Counted from the stretch's first letter, positions 5,809 to 13,083 are shown. The stretch is 13,083 nt of DNA from Acidobacteriota bacterium (GCA_024640445.1 JAHEEZ010000087.1:1-13083); one strand, 5' to 3'. Numbers and translations are program-made. The notes: generated from the letters alone by a model not told the origin.

Positions 5809-8800
5809 ATGAAGGCGTTTAACAATGCTAGTACGGTCCTCGCCGGGCGGTTTTTTGTTTTGTTCGCGGTTCTGGTCTTTAGTGCGGTTGGTGCGCTTGC
5901 GCAAGCACAGGCCAGCTCCGCTGATCTTGCCGGTACCGTTGTGGATCCGACCGGCGCTGTCGTGCCGGGTGCTACCGTTACAGTTCGTAACGCTGCCACA
6001 GGATTTTCGCGATCGGTCACGGCGAATGATGAAGGTGCTTACCAGTTCATTGGCCTTCAGCCCGGAGTGTATGAGGTGTCCGCGGAGGCGCCCACTTTTT
6101 CTAAAGCGGTGGTCTCCAACATTAAGCTGACCGTTGGCCAGCGCGCGGAACTGCGGATACCGCTCGAGATCGGCGCTCAGGACATTGTGGTCAATGTCGG
6201 TGTCGGCGACGCGCAGCTTGTGGAAACGACCAGTTCGACCGTATCGAATACGATCGAGCAGCAGAGGATCGAGAATCTCCCGATCAATGAGCGGAGTGCT
6301 ACCGGTTTTGCTCTTACCCTCTCGACCATTGGCCGTGACAACGGCCGACCGATCGGTCCCGCCCCGACTTCGGGCCTGAATATTGGAGGACAGCGCGGAC
6401 GTTCGACGCTTGTTCAGGTTGACGGCGCGGATTTCACTGACAACTCCATCAACGCTGCCAGAACTACGGTCTCTCAGGAGGCGGTTCAGGAATATCAGGT
6501 AGCGACGAACTCGTATGCCCCTGAATTCGGCAGGGCTACGGGCGGTATCGTCAACGTCGTTACAAAACGCGGTACCAACGAATTTCACGGCAATGTCTTC
6601 GGGTTCATACGCGACAAGAGCATCCAGGCGCGCAACGCATTTGCACCGGTGGACAAGCCGGACTTCCGCCGCACGCAATGGGGCGGGACGATCGGCGGTC
6701 CGATCGTGAAGGACAAGACGTTCTTCTTCGCTTCATACGAACGCCGCGACCGCGACGAATCCGGTTTCTTTACCAGCGACGTTGGACAGGGACTGGATCA
6801 GTCGGTCACGCTCGGAGCGCCCATACTTCCTTTCACACAAACATTTAATGGGCTCACCACAGAGCAGGTCCAGTTCGCTCAGACGCTGATCGGGACAGGA
6901 AACGCCGGTTTCATCAACACCGCAGTTCAATATCTGTATCTCGCTTCCAGCGGAACCAGCACCGGCCTTACGGGGACGAATCCCCTTATCAGCGCCGGCG
7001 GAGCGATTCCGGCCGGTCAGGTCGTCGGACCCAGGTTCTTCCTTTCGGGAGCGCCGGTGCCCACCAGCACGGTCGGAGTAAACGGCGATTTCATCGCGTT
7101 TCGTCCCTTGAACGATCTTCAGAAGATCTTTCCGGTGACCGAGAATACCAACTATTTCTCGGTTCGCGGAGACCATCAGATCAACCAGGACAATCAGCTG
7201 ACAATGCGGTTTGGTTACAACACGAGTGACTTGACGGGTATTCAGGTCGAATCGCAGAACCAGTCGCTGGGCCAGAACGACTTCTCGAGAACAGGTATTC
7301 AGAACCTTTCCGACTACTCGTTCTCTGCGGGTTTGAATTCGATCCTAAGTTCGAATTGGGCAAACGAGTTCAAGTTCTCTTGGGGGCGCCGAGACACGAC
7401 CTTTAAGTCTCAGGTTGGCGATGCGGTCGCGTTTAACATCTCCGGCGCCGCGTTCATTGGACGAGAGCTCTTCTCGCCGGTCGATCGTACCGAGAATCGA
7501 TACCAGTTCGCGGACAATGTTAACTGGGTTCTGGGCGATCACATTATAAAATTCGGCGGCGATTTTAACATCGTTCGCATCCCCGCGGCGGTGTTCGAAC
7601 TGAACTTCGCCGGGCTTTTCAACTTCGGACCGACCCGGCTCACCTTTCCTGAGGGCCTCGAGTTGACGACAGGCGCCGGCTGCATTCCGGGCGCGTCGGC
7701 GACTTGCGCCCCCGTGCCGAACTTAACTCCGGTGCAGGCGTACGGACTTGGTTTCCCCTCGACTTACATTCAGGGATTCGGCGACCCGGTATCCCAGATC
7801 AAGAACACGCCGCTCGCGTTCTTTGCCCAGGACACGTGGAAAGTCCGGTCGAATCTGACGATCAACTACGGTCTTCGTTATGACGTCGAGTTCACGGAAA
7901 CGATCGCGCCAGTCGGGATAACCGATCCGCTTTCGGGCATCGTTCTTTCGCCGGCCGACATACTCACCGCTCAGGACGCGGTCGGGGTACAGCAAGGCAT
8001 TCCCAGGGACAATAACAACTGGGCGCCGAGGCTGGGTTTTGCATGGGACATCAACGGTGACGGCAAGACGGTAATTCGCGGAGCTGCCGGAATCTTTTAC
8101 GATCACCCACTACTCGCCGCGGCTTTTAACTCGGATATCGCCGATACCGCTCAACAGCAACAGTCGGTGCTGACTGCCGGCAGCCCGGCATCAACTTCGC
8201 TTCTCAACGCCGCACAGGTCTTCCAGGGAACGGTATGTGTTCCTGGAGCTCCGCAGACACCGGTCTGCGCTGCTCAGGGACCCGCAGTGTTCACGCCGGG
8301 TGTAGCTACGAGCGCGATCTATCAGTTCGGCAGGCAGCGTTTCGACGACCAGACCTATACTGGATTCGGCGCCGTTCTGCCGTTCTCGCTTCCGATCGGC
8401 AAGGACTTTGAGTATGCATCTGCGTTTCAGGCCAACTTCGCGGTTCAAAGGCAGCTAACCGAGGATATGGCGCTGACGGTCCAGTACATCCATGTCGGCG
8501 CCCGGCATTTGCCTCATCCGACTGATCTGAACACGCCGAATACGGATCTGCAGATCGAGAACTTCCGACGGTTCGCAGGTCGCAATCCGGTCAACACAAC
8601 AGAAGCGGTCGCTTTCTCGGTGCCGCTCGCCAGCAGCATGCAGTACACGGTTGTGATTCCGGGAATTCTGGCGGTCAACAATTCGACCGGACTTTCGTTC
8701 ATCGCTCCTGCGGTGGCGAACTTCTTCCGGCCTAATGCACCGAACTACTTCCTGGCGCAGGCGCTCACCGGCGGAGCCGTCACCCCCTCGGTCCTCAACG

Positions 8801-9570
8801 GGGCGCTTCTCGCAACAAATTCACTTCGAACTCCGGGCGACATCTCGCCTTTCGGTGCGGTCAATGCGCAGATATCGGATGGAAATTCCAATTATGACGC
8901 GATGAATGTTGAACTGAAACGTCGATTCTCGAACAACTTCACGTTTCTCGCTTCATATACATGGGCGCATTCCATAGACGATTCGTCCGACCTTCAGACA
9001 CTTCTGCTTCCGCAGGACGTGAACCGATTCAACCTTGAAAGGGGAGATTCGCTCTTCGATCAGAGGCACAGGTTCGTGTTCAGCGGTCTTGTATCTTCGC
9101 CGGTAGACTGGAGAAGCGCGGATTCAACGTGGAAGAAGATTTTCGCCGATTTCACGGTGGCGCCGATAATTGAGGTTTCATCCGGCAGGCCGTTCAACAT
9201 CATCACCAATACCGATACGAACAACGACCAGTCTTCCCAGACTGACAGGCCGAATGTCGAATCGGATGGGGCGTTGACGACACCCCAGGCATTTTCGATC
9301 GGAAATCTCGGCAGGAACCGAGGCATCACGCATTCCTTCGCTTCGTTCGACCTGAGGATTTCCAGGGCGTTCAGGTTCGGCGAGAGGTTCAAGATCGATG
9401 TGATCGCGGAAGGGTTCAATCTGTTCAACAGGTTCAACGAAGGATCCGCGTCGCCGTTCTTTGATGACGTAAACGAGTTCGGACAAAGGAACGGAGGCAA
9501 GTACTATAGCCGCCCGACCGCCGCTTTCGACCCGAGGCAATTCCAGTTCGGAGCGAAGTTCACGTTTTAA
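5809..9570 (+). CDS. TonB-dependent outer-membrane receptor, Oar-like
   Basis: A 1253-residue outer-membrane protein. The signal peptide has a hydrophobic core at about 15-30 and a likely cut near ALAQAQA (29-35). A carboxypeptidase-regulatory-like beta domain follows (about 39-125: LAGTVVDPTGAVVPGATVTV, then GAYQFIGLQPGVYEVSAEAP). The plug has NIGGQRGRSTLVQVDGADFT (191-210) and EFGRATGGIVNVVTKRGTNE (239-258), then GGTIGGPIVKDKTFFFASYE at the first barrel strands. The remainder is the beta barrel, ending in FQFGAKFTF, whose final Phe suits recognition by the BAM machinery. Such receptors import large or scarce ligands using TonB/ExbBD energy; the ligand is unknown. The only four cysteines are in two close pairs (625/633 and 810/820), probably in outer loops. 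GAGGAG at 5795-5800 lies 8 bases before the ATG. Large families of this type are characteristic of Acidobacteriota. No partner lipoprotein gene follows. Confidence 0.93.
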   Translation: MKAFNNASTVLAGRFFVLFAVLVFSAVGALAQAQASSADLAGTVVDPTGAVVPGATVTVRNAATGFSRSVTANDEGAYQFIGLQPGVYEVSAEAPTFSKAVVSNIKLTVGQRAELRIPLEIGAQDIVVNVGVGDAQLVETTSSTVSNTIEQQRIENLPINERSATGFALTLSTIGRDNGRPIGPAPTSGLNIGGQRGRSTLVQVDGADFTDNSINAARTTVSQEAVQEYQVATNSYAPEFGRATGGIVNVVTKRGTNEFHGNVFGFIRDKSIQARNAFAPVDKPDFRRTQWGGTIGGPIVKDKTFFFASYERRDRDESGFFTSDVGQGLDQSVTLGAPILPFTQTFNGLTTEQVQFAQTLIGTGNAGFINTAVQYLYLASSGTSTGLTGTNPLISAGGAIPAGQVVGPRFFLSGAPVPTSTVGVNGDFIAFRPLNDLQKIFPVTENTNYFSVRGDHQINQDNQLTMRFGYNTSDLTGIQVESQNQSLGQNDFSRTGIQNLSDYSFSAGLNSILSSNWANEFKFSWGRRDTTFKSQVGDAVAFNISGAAFIGRELFSPVDRTENRYQFADNVNWVLGDHIIKFGGDFNIVRIPAAVFELNFAGLFNFGPTRLTFPEGLELTTGAGCIPGASATCAPVPNLTPVQAYGLGFPSTYIQGFGDPVSQIKNTPLAFFAQDTWKVRSNLTINYGLRYDVEFTETIAPVGITDPLSGIVLSPADILTAQDAVGVQQGIPRDNNNWAPRLGFAWDINGDGKTVIRGAAGIFYDHPLLAAAFNSDIADTAQQQQSVLTAGSPASTSLLNAAQVFQGTVCVPGAPQTPVCAAQGPAVFTPGVATSAIYQFGRQRFDDQTYTGFGAVLPFSLPIGKDFEYASAFQANFAVQRQLTEDMALTVQYIHVGARHLPHPTDLNTPNTDLQIENFRRFAGRNPVNTTEAVAFSVPLASSMQYTVVIPGILAVNNSTGLSFIAPAVANFFRPNAPNYFLAQALTGGAVTPSVLNGALLATNSLRTPGDISPFGAVNAQISDGNSNYDAMNVELKRRFSNNFTFLASYTWAHSIDDSSDLQTLLLPQDVNRFNLERGDSLFDQRHRFVFSGLVSSPVDWRSADSTWKKIFADFTVAPIIEVSSGRPFNIITNTDTNNDQSSQTDRPNVESDGALTTPQAFSIGNLGRNRGITHSFASFDLRISRAFRFGERFKIDVIAEGFNLFNRFNEGSASPFFDDVNEFGQRNGGKYYSRPTAAFDPRQFQFGAKFTF

Positions 9571-9639
9571 CTGCGAATTGTTTAGCCCGCCCATTCATCG
9601 GTGGGATCGTGAACAGTAAGCAGCGTATTACGAATCGTG

Positions 9640-9668
9640 AGGGCTCGGCATCTGTCGAGCCCTTTTTT
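9640..9668 (+). terminator. rho-independent terminator of the receptor gene
   Basis: GGGCTCG (9641-9647), an 8-base loop and CGAGCCC (9656-9662), extended by an A-T pair and followed by TTTTTT. It is 70 bases after the receptor stop. A short frame on the plus strand (9609-9797) runs straight through it and is therefore not believed. Confidence 0.85.
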
Positions 9669-9856
9669 AGGCGGTGCCAGTCCGATAAACTCCGGTTTGT
9701 CGGCAAACCTCTCGGTGCTCGGGAGAGGAGTGGCAAACTAAAGTGTGCCGAACAAACGAGGCCGACATTCAGCGCTCAAAGACCCGAGGCTGTCTAAAAT
9801 GTCGATTGAAACTGTCCTCTGACGATCTGGATCGTCAAGCCTGGCTGATGGAATAC
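9669..9856. other. non-coding stretch with several hairpins
   Basis: No gene supported. Perfect or near-perfect dyads occur at 9682-9703 (CCGATAAAC / GTTTGTCGG, one G-U pair, 4-base loop), 9708-9728 (CCTCTC / GAGAGG), 9821-9836 (GACGATC / GATCGTC) and 9845-9861 (CTGATG / CATCAG, overlapping the left end of the palindromic element). GGCAAAC occurs twice (9702-9708, 9731-9737). This could be an eroded extension of the neighbouring element or a structured RNA; I cannot choose. Confidence 0.45.
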
Positions 9857-9999
9857 ATCAGTTGCCCCCGGCTTTAGACGGGGGTGAAGGGCGTGCGTAA
9901 ATGAAAACAGGGGCTTCAGCCCCGATATTGCCGGCTAAAGCCGGCGAGAGATTCAGGAAATGACTCCCTGTCCCCCCGCTGAAGCGGGGGGCAACTGAT
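9857..9999. repeat. REP/BIME-like composite palindromic element
   Basis: A 143-bp element with perfect 13-bp inverted ends: ATCAGTTGCCCCC (9857-9869) and GGGGGCAACTGAT (9987-9999). Between the ends lie four hairpins: 9865-9884 (CCCCCGGC-type stem with one mismatch), 9910-9923 (GGGGCT TC AGCCCC), 9930-9945 (GCCGGCT AA AGCCGGC) and 9972-9991 (CCCCCCGCT GA AGCGGGGGG). All stems share a GCT/AGC core next to the loop. The layout is that of bacterial interspersed mosaic elements built from REP palindromes, which are mobilised by Y1 (RAYT) transposases encoded elsewhere. No transposase is in the window. Confidence 0.8.
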
Positions 10000-10076
10000 C
10001 TCTTCAAGAGTAAAGCAGCACTATAGGAGGCTAGGGAAGAGTCTTGAATTGCTTTTCAGATAGCTCTCCCTGAACA

Positions 10077-10106
10077 TTCAAGGCTAGACGTTTCAAGGCT
10101 AAACGT
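10077..10106 (+). repeat. 15-bp tandem duplication before the CtlX-like gene
   Basis: TTCAAGGCTAGACGT (10077-10091) is followed directly by TTCAAGGCTAAACGT (10092-10106), one mismatch. It ends 24 bases before the ATG at 10131, so it lies in the promoter or leader of that gene. Could be a regulator site pair or a slippage product. Confidence 0.65.
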
Positions 10107-10130
10107 TCATGACAAAACAACTCATAGCTC

Positions 10131-11036
10131 ATGGTTTTCGCTTCAAAGATCTTCCTGGTGCGGCCTGCGCAGTTCGGGTATAACCCGCAGACGGCGGCCA
10201 GCAATTCCTTCCAGAAACTGCCTGAATACTCGCGGGATGAATCCAGCCGAATGGCGCTGGCGGAGTTTGACGCTTTCGCGGGGGGAATTTCAGGACTCGG
10301 TATCCAGGTTGTCGTCGGAGAAGATCGTGCGCAGCCCCATACTCCTGACGCGGTATTCCCGAACAACTGGTTCTCAACGCATCCGGACGGAACGCTTGTT
10401 CTGTACCCGATGGAAGCTGAGGCGCGGCGCAAAGAGCGTGACCCCTTGCTCATTCAAAAGATATCCTCGGCTTCGGCTGTGCGGCGCACCATCGACCTCT
10501 CGTCTCACGAGAACGAAGGGAGGTTTCTCGAAGGAACGGGAAGCCTGGTTCTCGACCACGTCGCAAAGACCGCTTACGCCTGCATATCGTCTCGAACACA
10601 CCCGGGACTGGTGTCGGAATGGGCTTCCGCAACAGGTTACCGGCCGGTCGCATTTCGCGCGTACGGATCGGACGGCACGCCTGTCTACCACACAAATGTG
10701 CTGATGTGTCTGGGCGCGGGTTTCGCTGTTCTCTGCGCTGAATCAATCACCGATCCGGCGGAGCGCGGCAAGGTGATCGGCGAACTTGAAGCGGGCGGCA
10801 GAGAGGTCATTCGCATTTCGCAGGAGCAGATGGCGGAGTTCGCGGGAAACATGATCCAGCTTGAGAACGTGAAAGGCGAGCGGATACTCGTGATGTCCGA
10901 AAGAGCGCGTGAAAGCCTGGACCGGGAACAGTTGGAAGCGATAATCGCCCGCACGAAGATCGCATCATTTTCGATCCCGACGATAGAGGACTGCGGCGGC
11001 GGCTCTGTTCGGTGCATGATCGCCGAACTTTTCTGA
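10131..11036 (+). CDS. ctlX: arginine deiminase-superfamily hydrolase, CtlX (citrulline utilisation) type
   Basis: A 301-residue cytosolic enzyme of the guanidino-group-modifying fold. CtlX-type members act on citrulline; relatives are dimethylarginine dimethylaminohydrolases and amidinotransferases, so substrate assignment is by family only. Conserved blocks: FLVRPAQFGYNPQTAASNSF (8-27), DAVFPNNWFSTHPDGTLVLY (73-92), FLEGTGSLVLD (132-142, Glu134), YHTNV (186-190, His187) and GGGSVRCMIAEL (289-300, Cys295), giving the Cys-His-Glu/Asp set expected for the family. The start is fixed at ATG 10131: a TAG lies in frame at 10125-10127 and the first conserved block begins 7 residues in. It has no ribosome binding site. 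An out-of-frame ATG at 10109 begins a short overlapping frame. The next gene starts about 9 bases after its stop, suggesting co-transcription with queG. Confidence 0.82.
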   Translation: MVFASKIFLVRPAQFGYNPQTAASNSFQKLPEYSRDESSRMALAEFDAFAGGISGLGIQVVVGEDRAQPHTPDAVFPNNWFSTHPDGTLVLYPMEAEARRKERDPLLIQKISSASAVRRTIDLSSHENEGRFLEGTGSLVLDHVAKTAYACISSRTHPGLVSEWASATGYRPVAFRAYGSDGTPVYHTNVLMCLGAGFAVLCAESITDPAERGKVIGELEAGGREVIRISQEQMAEFAGNMIQLENVKGERILVMSERARESLDREQLEAIIARTKIASFSIPTIEDCGGGSVRCMIAELF

Positions 11037-11040
11037 GGAG
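11035..11040 (+). promoter_or_regulatory. ribosome binding site that points to an ATC start for queG
   Basis: GAGGAG overlaps the TGA of the upstream gene (11034-11036). Five bases later, in the queG frame, stands ATC (11046-11048). No ATG, GTG or TTG occurs in frame between the upstream stop and position 11148. Confidence 0.6.
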
Positions 11041-11045
11041 CAAAT

Positions 11046-12008
11046 ATCAAACTTCGAACCGAAAACAAGGCGGATGCTTCGAGGCTGATCAAGCAGGCGG
11101 CGGCTGATGCAGGATTCCAAAAAGCCGGAATCGCGCCCGCGGGTCCTTTGGAAGAAGAGGCGGAGAGGCTCAGGGAATGGCTGCGGCTTGGATATCACGG
11201 CGCGATGCGCTGGATGGAGCGCGATCCGGATATGCGTTCTGATCCGCGATCATTCTTTGAAGGCGCCAGATCTGTGGTATCGGTCGCATTGAACTATTAC
11301 ACCCCCCACGAACACGATCCAGATCCGCGAAAAGGCAAGGTTTCGCGCTACGCCTGGGGCGACGACTACCACGATGTGGCGCGTGAGAAATTGTATGACC
11401 TTCTCAAACGGATCGAAGAGATCGTTCCCGGAGTCCGCGGCAGGGTTTGCGTCGACACAGCTCCGATACTCGACAAGGCGTGGGCCGTTAGGGCAGGCAT
11501 AGGATGGCTTGGCAAGCACACCAATGTCATTACCACTGATTTCGGATCGTGGGTCTTTCTGGGCGAGATACTTCTTGACGCCGAACTCGAATTCGACGAG
11601 GAGCCCGTCGAAGATCATTGCGGCACCTGCACGGCATGTCTCGACGCCTGTCCGACGGGTGCGATCGTCGAGCCTTATCTCGTCGACTCGAACAAGTGCA
11701 TCTCCTACGCGACTATCGAGCTCAGGGACGAAGCTATCCCCGCACAGGTCAGCGAGAATCTGGGGGGCTGGCTATACGGCTGCGATATCTGCCAGGACGT
11801 GTGCCCGTGGAACCGCTTCAGACAGGAAACGGACGAAACAAGATTTGAGCCCAGGCCCGGAAATGTCAGCCGCGATCTTGATGAGACCGCAGCAATGGAC
11901 CATGCAGAATACGTCGAAACGTTTCGGAAGAGCGCGATGAAAAGGACGAAACTCGAGGGCCTGAAACGCAATGCAAGGGCGCTGATCGAGGCGCAAAAAA
12001 CCAACTGA
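11046..12008 (+). CDS. queG: epoxyqueuosine reductase, probable ATC start
   Basis: Cobalamin-dependent iron-sulphur enzyme that reduces epoxyqueuosine to queuosine at the wobble base of GUN tRNAs; cytosolic. From ATC 11046 the product is 320 residues. It contains LIKQAAADAGFQKAGIAPAG (14-33) and YHGAMRWMERDPDMRSDP (50-67), matching the start of known QueG proteins, then VDTAPILDKAWA with the probable catalytic Asp137. The two [4Fe-4S] sites are CGTCTACLDACPTG (192-205) and GCDICQDVCPWN (245-256), with a further Cys218 in NKCISY. It is about 60 residues shorter than E. coli QueG (379) and lacks the C-terminal HEAT-like part, as in many short QueG forms. The first standard start in frame, TTG at 11148, would remove the conserved first 34 residues, so I prefer 11046 with its GAGGAG site. 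CTG at 11085 is another option. Confidence 0.9.
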   Translation: MKLRTENKADASRLIKQAAADAGFQKAGIAPAGPLEEEAERLREWLRLGYHGAMRWMERDPDMRSDPRSFFEGARSVVSVALNYYTPHEHDPDPRKGKVSRYAWGDDYHDVAREKLYDLLKRIEEIVPGVRGRVCVDTAPILDKAWAVRAGIGWLGKHTNVITTDFGSWVFLGEILLDAELEFDEEPVEDHCGTCTACLDACPTGAIVEPYLVDSNKCISYATIELRDEAIPAQVSENLGGWLYGCDICQDVCPWNRFRQETDETRFEPRPGNVSRDLDETAAMDHAEYVETFRKSAMKRTKLEGLKRNARALIEAQKTN

Positions 12009-12032
12009 TCACCTGCGCATCGGAATCGGGCA

Positions 12033-12061
12033 TTGGAAATTGTCCGGTGCGGGTCTAGAAT
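12033..12061 (+). promoter_or_regulatory. candidate promoter of moaA, placed for a leaderless mRNA
   Basis: TTGGAA (12033-12038), a 17-base spacer and TAGAAT (12056-12061). Seven bases separate the -10 box from the ATG at 12069, so transcription would begin at or next to the start codon. No ribosome binding site is visible. Confidence 0.5.
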
Positions 12062-12068
12062 TGAACGA

Positions 12069-13079
12069 ATGAACACAAAGGTAGGCCAGTTGACGGATTC
12101 CTACGGCAGACCGATCACCGATCTCAGAGTCAGTGTGACGGACCGTTGCCAGTTCCGTTGTTTCTACTGCCTTCCGAACGGCGAACCGCCGCTCGCAAAA
12201 AAGGACACCATTCTGACGTTTGAAGAAATACTCCGTGCCGCACGTGTTTTCATCGGACTTGGAATCGAGAAGATACGCCTGACCGGAGGCGAACCGATGC
12301 TGCGACGAGACCTCGATAAACTCGTCGAAGGCCTGGCCGCACTTAAAGCAGACGGCCTGAAGGACATCGCGCTTACTACCAACGGTTTCTCGATCCGGGA
12401 GAAGGCAGTCCGGCTGAAGGACGCCGGACTCGACCGGATCACCATCTCGCTTGACTCTCTGGATGCCGCTAACTTCCGGGACATCACCGGCGTGGACAAA
12501 CTCGCGGAAGTGCTCGACGCGATCGAAGCGGCGAAGGAAGCCGGGCTTGAGCCCGTGAAGATCAACGCGGTGATAGTCCGCGGAAGGAACGAATACGAAC
12601 TGGCCGATTTCGCACGGTTCGCACGCGAGACGGGCGTCTCGATGCGTTTCATCGAATTCATGCCTCTTGATTCCGGCCACGAATGGTCGCGCGAAATGGT
12701 CGTATCGGGCCGTGAAGTCCGTGATGCGATCTCCGCGGAGTATCCCTTGGAACTCAGAAACAGCGAGCGCGGCAGCGAGACCGCGTGGAAGTACCGCTTC
12801 GCCGACGGCGCGCCCGGAGAGATAGGCATCATCGCGCCCGTCACAGAAATGTTCTGCGGACAGTGTTCACGTATCCGCCTTACCGCTGACGGTCAGATCC
12901 GCACGTGCCTGTTTTCTTCAGCCGAGCATGATCTTCGCGCGGTGCTTCGAAGCACCGACTCCGATTCCGATGTCGCCGAATACATCAGAAATGTGACCTT
13001 GAAGAAGGAAGCCCGCCACCATATCAACGACACAGATTTCGTCCAGCCGGACCGCACAATGAGCTTCATTGGCGGCTGA
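12069..13079 (+). CDS. moaA: GTP 3',8-cyclase (molybdenum cofactor biosynthesis)
   Basis: Radical SAM enzyme that converts GTP to 3',8-cyclo-7,8-dihydro-GTP, the first step of molybdopterin synthesis, together with MoaC. The 336-residue product is full length. It shows DSYGRPITDLRVSVTDRC (10-27), the radical SAM cluster Cys27-Cys31-Cys34 (CQFRCFYC), RLTGGEPMLRRDL, and the second cluster Cys263-Cys266-Cys280 that binds GTP. It ends in the conserved double glycine (335-336) needed for activity in this family. ATG 12069 is chosen over an in-frame TTG at 12033, which falls inside the candidate -35 box. It lies 60 bases after queG on the same strand, so it may be read both from its own promoter and from the upstream genes. 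No other moa gene is in view. Confidence 0.96.
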   Translation: MNTKVGQLTDSYGRPITDLRVSVTDRCQFRCFYCLPNGEPPLAKKDTILTFEEILRAARVFIGLGIEKIRLTGGEPMLRRDLDKLVEGLAALKADGLKDIALTTNGFSIREKAVRLKDAGLDRITISLDSLDAANFRDITGVDKLAEVLDAIEAAKEAGLEPVKINAVIVRGRNEYELADFARFARETGVSMRFIEFMPLDSGHEWSREMVVSGREVRDAISAEYPLELRNSERGSETAWKYRFADGAPGEIGIIAPVTEMFCGQCSRIRLTADGQIRTCLFSSAEHDLRAVLRSTDSDSDVAEYIRNVTLKKEARHHINDTDFVQPDRTMSFIGG

Positions 13080-13083
13080 TCTG

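Noticed and set aside
5614..6678. 354-codon minus-strand ORF opposite the receptor gene and its promoter
   Set aside because: It is antisense to the signal peptide and plug of a well-supported gene; Arg/Ser/Gly-rich with no recognisable domain.
9609..9797. 62-codon ORF after the receptor gene
   Set aside because: It reads through a strong terminator hairpin and T run and has no ribosome binding site or family resemblance.
9821..9999. CRISPR array
   Set aside because: The repeated structures are different palindromes without constant repeats, constant spacing or spacers.
11148..12008. queG starting at TTG 11148
   Set aside because: It would remove the conserved N-terminal region and has no ribosome binding site close by, whereas GAGGAG precedes 11046.
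12164..12844. 226-codon minus-strand ORF opposite moaA
   Set aside because: It is a shadow of a fully conserved MoaA and is dominated by Ser, Arg and Ala.
1..13083. Selenoprotein with in-frame TGA near selA
   Set aside because: None of the coding regions needs a TGA readthrough to be complete, and I saw no SECIS-like hairpin after a TGA.

Overview
The window looks like a chromosomal stretch of an Acidobacteriota-type bacterium, most likely a Blastocatellia/Pyrinomonadales relative. This is an inference. It rests on a 1253-residue Oar-like TonB-dependent receptor with an N-terminal carboxypeptidase-regulatory-like domain, moderately high GC with short palindromic (REP-like) intergenic elements, and a scattering of single-gene housekeeping units. 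No phage, transposase, integrase, CRISPR array, rRNA or tRNA is visible.

Layout, left to right. Positions 1-803 (minus) hold nearly all of tryptophan 2,3-dioxygenase, cut by the left edge. A 414-base divergent regulatory region separates it from a cold-shock protein gene (1218-1430, plus) that ends at a strong bidirectional terminator. A small conserved-looking basic protein of unknown function (1494-1814, minus) is divergent from selA (1933-3357, plus), with a perfect 9-bp hairpin between them. selA converges, with 6 bases between stops, on a metallo-beta-lactamase-fold hydrolase (3364-4320, minus). That gene is divergent from a geranylgeranyl-reductase-type flavoprotein (4411-5601, plus). 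The receptor gene follows (5809-9570), with its own promoter, ribosome binding site and terminator.

Positions 9669-10130 are non-coding and crowded with hairpins. The centre is a 143-bp REP/BIME-like element with perfect 13-bp inverted ends. A three-gene plus-strand cluster closes the window: an arginine-deiminase-superfamily hydrolase of the CtlX type (10131-11036), epoxyqueuosine reductase queG (from about 11046 to 12008) and moaA (12069-13079).

The genes do not form one pathway. They cover amino-acid catabolism (tryptophan, probably citrulline), selenocysteine insertion, tRNA queuosine, molybdenum cofactor and outer-membrane uptake. I did not find a convincing undescribed multi-gene system. 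The most unusual signals are at the level of gene expression: a queG gene with no ATG, GTG or TTG where its start should be but a good ribosome binding site 5 bases before an ATC; a moaA gene whose -10 box sits exactly where a leaderless mRNA would need it; the composite palindromic element; and several hairpins or direct repeats in divergent promoter regions.
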